Assembly (NCBI RefSeq): GCF_008831285.2
Contig: NC_045141.1
Span: 26,153,315-26,217,314 of the forward strand
DNA: 64,000 nucleotides
DNA from: Nymphaea colorata
Lineage: Eukaryota; Streptophyta; Magnoliopsida; Nymphaeales; Nymphaeaceae
Direction of reading: 5' to 3'
Positions 59,794 to 64,000 of this stretch are shown here, piece after piece (position 1 is the stretch's first letter; every line of letters starts with the position of its first letter). The notes below the pieces were generated by a model. It did no database searches, was not told the origin of the DNA, and saw nothing but the letters and a program-made list of their open reading frames with translations. A program made the translations under genes and the position numbers.

Positions 59794-62700
59794 CAGGAGT
59801 AGTGGGCCAGAACACCTTGACCCACTCAGCGGCATTGGTTTAGTTTCCAGAACACCAAAAGAAATTATATTGGCAGTTTCCTCGCAAGGGTTTGTTTCTA
59901 AATACTTAGAGATGTCCTAAAACAAATTAATCACAAATGGAACGTGAGATCATGAAATACAGGAAGCTAAAAGCGGGAACGTTGAAATTGACTGTTTCTA
60001 CAGACGCATTCTTTTGAACCTTGCTGTCCAACCGATCTGCTTCCGAAAATGTGAAATTTAAAAAAAAAAAAAAAAAAAAAATCCAAGTTGGTCGTCGCAA
60101 GACAGGCTGCCCCGTCCACCAAGTCATGTTGACAATTAGCTAGCTCTTGGAGTTTTATATGGAATCTTGACTTCATTGTGGATTGTAAAGTCTCCTGCCC
60201 TTGCCCACTATTGGCAAAATTCATGAAAAAGTCAGGAAATGTGAAAGAGAGAAAGAAGATAAAAACCAACTTAGTCAAGGATATGTCTCCACTCAACTAG
60301 TAAACAATCAGGCATGGTGACAACTACCATTAGCATGACATTAACATAGAACTCTTAACAGCCATGAGATGCTAGTTTCTTGGCTTCCTTGTTTTCTTTC
60401 ACAGAATTCTTGGTCTGTTCAATTATTTTTTGCCAGTAAGAACTCCAGAAAATGAAGAGGTTCAAACTTTTTCATCAGATTGGGTGCATGCATGCCGATA
60501 TTGTTTCCCTCATTTTGAATGTATGATCCTATCACAAAGCGCTAACTTCAACATGAATGTACAGATCTATTAGTCAAAGTGGTAATGTTTTTCCTTTTCA
60601 TAATTAAAGTTGTTAACAGCATCATTTACATCGGGCTTTAGTAAAAAATGTAAACAAACATTTGAGAGTAGGCAAAGAAGGCATCTGGTATGGTTGGTGC
60701 AGACAAATGACTTTTTTCCTCTTATTTTGAAGATTAAAAAATGAGAAAACTTATCGACATTTCTTTACCAAGTGTTTGTTCAGAATGCTCCGCACTGTAT
60801 TGATGATAACCTTTACATGCAATACAAGTTATCCAGGAAATTAAACATGTTGGAACCCCTATTTTGAGTGTTTACTTAGAGAAAACCGAAGCAAAACCTT
60901 TAAGATCATACCCTTATGCCTCATATGTTCAGCCTTTCTTCAGGGTTTAAGAGGAGTTATGTTAAATCGGTCCACTCGAGTGACGCGGTTGCCACCATTT
61001 GCAGTAGAGATGAATGACACAATAAAATAAGATTTGAAGCTCAAACCTCTTGGATGTGACCACCTACACCCCAGTTCCAAGTTGTAGTATATAAATGCAA
61101 TACCTACAAGAAATCTTGAGACAACCGCATCGTGGCCGGCCCATTACAGTACAGCAACCACGTCCGGGACTCTCCCTTAAAGAAGTTTTCTTGTTGGCAA
61201 TTAACAATTAAAATTCCTGACTCATGCACGTAGCGATAAAGGTCATTATCAGAAATCGCAAGGTCAAACGAAACCAGCCGGCAGAACCTCAGGAAGTTCA
61301 TATTTCAGATTCATGATCAAGATCATGTTGCGTGATTGAAAAGGACAGACTCAATTTAAACTCAAAGAGCAAAATACAAAGAAACACGACAAGTTGGACG
61401 CAATCAGATAAAAGCCATTGATTGATCATGTCAACGAGATGTAAACGTTATACCAGAACCAAACGAAAACAAGGGTCTTGCTTCTTCAACTTCATTCGCT
61501 TATATATTAGCTACAATATAATATTGCACCAACCAATCAGTTGGAGAAAAAACTGACGAAAAATTAGGATCTGTGCCACCTCCCAAAGTCAAGAGCTGAT
61601 CAGATATACTCTTCTCGAACTTTTCAAAGCGAGAAAACAACACATGCTTCGGGGTTCTGTCAGCGCTGACGTCCAGTAATATTAAAGTCATTAGACGGTA
61701 AGATGCACCAACAAGCAATCCCTCTAAAGATACAGGAGAAATTTGAGAAGTCGAAACTCTTCAGATAAAAGAGATTCAAAATCTAACAAACCAGATTGAC
61801 ACGGCAGGTGAAGAACTCGAGTAGGCCAGCCAGACGGATTGAAATGGCAGCCACGCGTGATTATTGAAGAATATTACAGTTGGGCAACAGGCAACCACCC
61901 AAGAGAATGACGGAGACATCAGGTCGACGAAAGTTTTTCAACTTGTTAATATTGTTTCCCATGTGTAGATCAGGAAAATATTGCTTATTTTCTCGGCTCC
62001 GACGATTCATCTTTGGTGGGTAACTTCCCAATTAAATCTGTCCATGCATATCAGATTCGTGTTGGTTCATTTATTGATGATCACAAGATCAATCTTTAAT
62101 TCGTATACATTTGTCAAGAAAAATATCTTCTGTTGTTTGAAAACGAAACAGCTGCCTGTTAATCATGGGTTTAGTTCTCATAAATTTTCATTCAGAACAT
62201 ATATATTATTTTAACCGACGATCACGTCGATCCATCCACATGAACAAAAAATGCAGGACTACGAATTCCCAATTGTCTGCAAACTTAGAATATGAGGAAA
62301 TTTAAGGAGATGAGGAGACCCTGGCCGCCCACCCAATGTCAGGAGTTGTTGACCAGACCTGATCAACCAGCTAGGATCTTTGGGTAGGCCTTTAGATTCT
62401 CAGGATTTGACATCCACGTAGTAATCCATGTTACAACCTCTCCTCTTTGACTCTAGATGATACCATTTGTTACTTGAAGCAAGTAAAATGATTGTCTCAT
62501 CTCAATTGTAGCTCTTAATTAGGTCTGACCTAAGATCCCTAGTTGGACTCATTAAAAGCTAGCTAAAGATCCTGAATAAGCGTAGATTTGATGTACGTGG
62601 CTTGACTTAGTTTATATAACAAAAGATTCGCGCCCAAGGTCTGTGGTTCATAGATGTCATCTAAGAACAAAGATTTTGTCACCATCAAAAGAATTAATAG

Positions 62701-64000
62701 GAAGAGGAGGGTCCGTTCTCAAGTTCTTACGTTTCGAAATCTAGAGACAATCGAATAGAGTCTTAGACTAATTATATAATCACGCGAGGTTGCTCCGAAC
62801 ATCTAAGTTTAGTCTCTTCAATCAGCATGGAATTACCTACGGAGCAACTTGGGTGTCCCGTGCGGTCAGTTGCCCACACAAACCCCTATATTTCTCCCCT
62901 TCTAGATCCCACACGTATAAATATATTGGACTTTAAAAGAGGCAACAATAAAAAGTGACACAACTCTTCTTCGTTGCCAACACCTAACTCCGCTATCCTG
63001 CTTGCTCCCTAACTTCAAAACATTAAAGGCAGGACCAAGAGTTCAGAGCCCAGGACCTTTGCCATGAACTACATTCAATCTTCAGCTTAGGCTTTTTCCA
63101 GCCCTACTGAATTGATATTAGGTCACCACCTGGTTGTGTTGCTCGAAACAGCTAATTAAATGTTCGTAAATACATTCAACCACATTAAAAAGCTCACGAT
63201 ATATATCGTGACCACAATAGGAAAAATATACATACGGACAGATTAGTTTGACACTATCAAAATAACAAACTAATAGCACCTCTTATGACTACAGTCATCA
63301 CCATGTTGCACGCAAATTCGAGTTGAAGTTTTAAAAACTTCTCTACTTTTTGGTCATACAAATATGAGCATGATATGAGAGTAGTTTTGCGAAGATTTTT
63401 TCACATTCTACAAGGAAAAACTGCAACTGCAATTTGGTGAAAAGGCTTTATCGCTCGCCTGATCACTTAAAATATAATGGCTAGGACCATAGCCCCCAAG
63501 GCTAGCTAGCCACTTCAGCTGGCTTCTGCATGATTATGGGATACCCAATGAGAGTTTATAAATTTACCACAAATATATGTAAAGATTCATGGACTTGTTT
63601 TATGAACCTGACCCAATCTTTGAGATGGACTTACGAGACATTTTCATAGTGCCAAACAACCTCTTAACACAGAACTGGAGGGCATACATCTATCTCTATT
63701 TATGCAAAAAAGGCAGTAGAAGATGTCTACTCTGTTACAGGAGCAGCAGAACGGGATGTCCTTCTGTTCTAAAAAAAACACGGATTGAACACCATCTTGC
63801 AGAACATATTTATCTTATGATTCGAAAGAACGCTACACAAAAGCTCGACTTCAATCCATTGCCGGTCGATGGTGTGGAGCCACAGTCGACATCAACCCCT
63901 GCACCGCTGCTGGTATGGTCGCTCTCTTCTTCTTAATTGGTACTGTGGAGCTCCCTTTTTATCACTCTTGTGAGGGGCCATAGTCAAACACTGGCCATGG
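59794..64000. other. Intergenic to window end, no supported gene
   Basis: A poly-A run lies at 60060-60081. Short frames at 61104-61301 and 61500-61718 (minus) and a 115-codon plus-strand frame at 63589-63936 have no domain, no family resemblance and no clear splice context. The last one could touch a gene beyond the window edge but I cannot support it. Confidence 0.5.

Noticed and set aside
61104-61718. Two minus-strand frames of 65 and 72 codons
   Set aside because: Different frames, no family resemblance, no acceptable junction joining them.
63589-63936. 115-codon plus-strand frame near the window end
   Set aside because: Starts with an ATG but reads without any domain; could be 3' UTR of a gene beyond the edge, but nothing here supports that.
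1-64000. CRISPR arrays, operons, tRNA or rRNA genes
   Set aside because: Repeats are plant-type microsatellites and short duplications without unique regular spacers; no tRNA cloverleaf or rRNA sequence was recognised. A tRNAscan-SE run would be decisive for tRNAs.

Overview
The window is nuclear DNA from a flowering plant. The genes have many GT-AG introns, the intergenic DNA is AT-rich and full of TA, GA/CT and CA microsatellites, and the recognised genes belong to plant-specific or plant-typical families (LEA group 1, TTL, LSD1-type zinc fingers, PIRL, plant U-box, RF298-type RING, POLTERGEIST PP2C). There are no bacterial, organellar or viral gene arrays, no CRISPR, and no rRNA or tRNA that I could recognise. 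The sequence alone does not settle the species. I assembled gene models by hand from open frames, splice junctions and family resemblance; every intron used is GT-AG and all phases close.

Layout. 1-0.9 kb: the 3' end of an unrecognised plus-strand gene. 1.1-2.5 kb (minus): two-exon LEA group 1 gene with ABA-response elements upstream. 3.5-7.6 kb (plus): six-exon TTL, the bifunctional ureide-pathway enzyme, divergent from the LEA gene. 7.6-10.7 kb: intergenic DNA with a series of short tandem duplications. 10.7-12.4 kb (minus): LOL1, three LSD1-type zinc fingers. 12.4-20 kb: mostly gene-poor, with small membrane-type frames near 13.9-14.4 kb and 20.1 kb. 20.5-28.9 kb (minus): seven-exon EYA-type HAD phosphatase, with a TIR-bounded insertion in a 4-kb intron and a 76-bp duplication across one exon/donor boundary. 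29-34.4 kb: gene-poor, microsatellites. 34.4-37.5 kb (minus): PIRL leucine-rich-repeat protein. 40.7-41.9 kb (minus): intronless U-box E3 ligase. 44.3-47.3 kb (plus): RF298-type RING E3 ligase with a 5'-UTR intron and a uORF. 48.9-50.4 kb: internally deleted Ty1/copia element on the minus strand. 51.6-55.8 kb (minus): four-exon POLTERGEIST/PLL PP2C. 55.8-64 kb: no convincing gene, but a CT/TA tract ending in telomere-type hexamers and a palindromic CT/TA/GA tract.

The genes do not form one pathway. They are an ordinary plant neighbourhood that happens to be rich in signalling and protein-turnover genes (two E3 ligases, two phosphatases, an LRR scaffold, a cell-death zinc-finger regulator) plus one metabolic enzyme and one desiccation protein. 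I did not find a previously undescribed multi-gene system. The most useful leads are small: a possible in-frame splice switch for peroxisomal targeting in TTL, the duplicated exon end in EYA, an unusual Asn in an EYA catalytic motif, and three unassigned small membrane-type ORFs.
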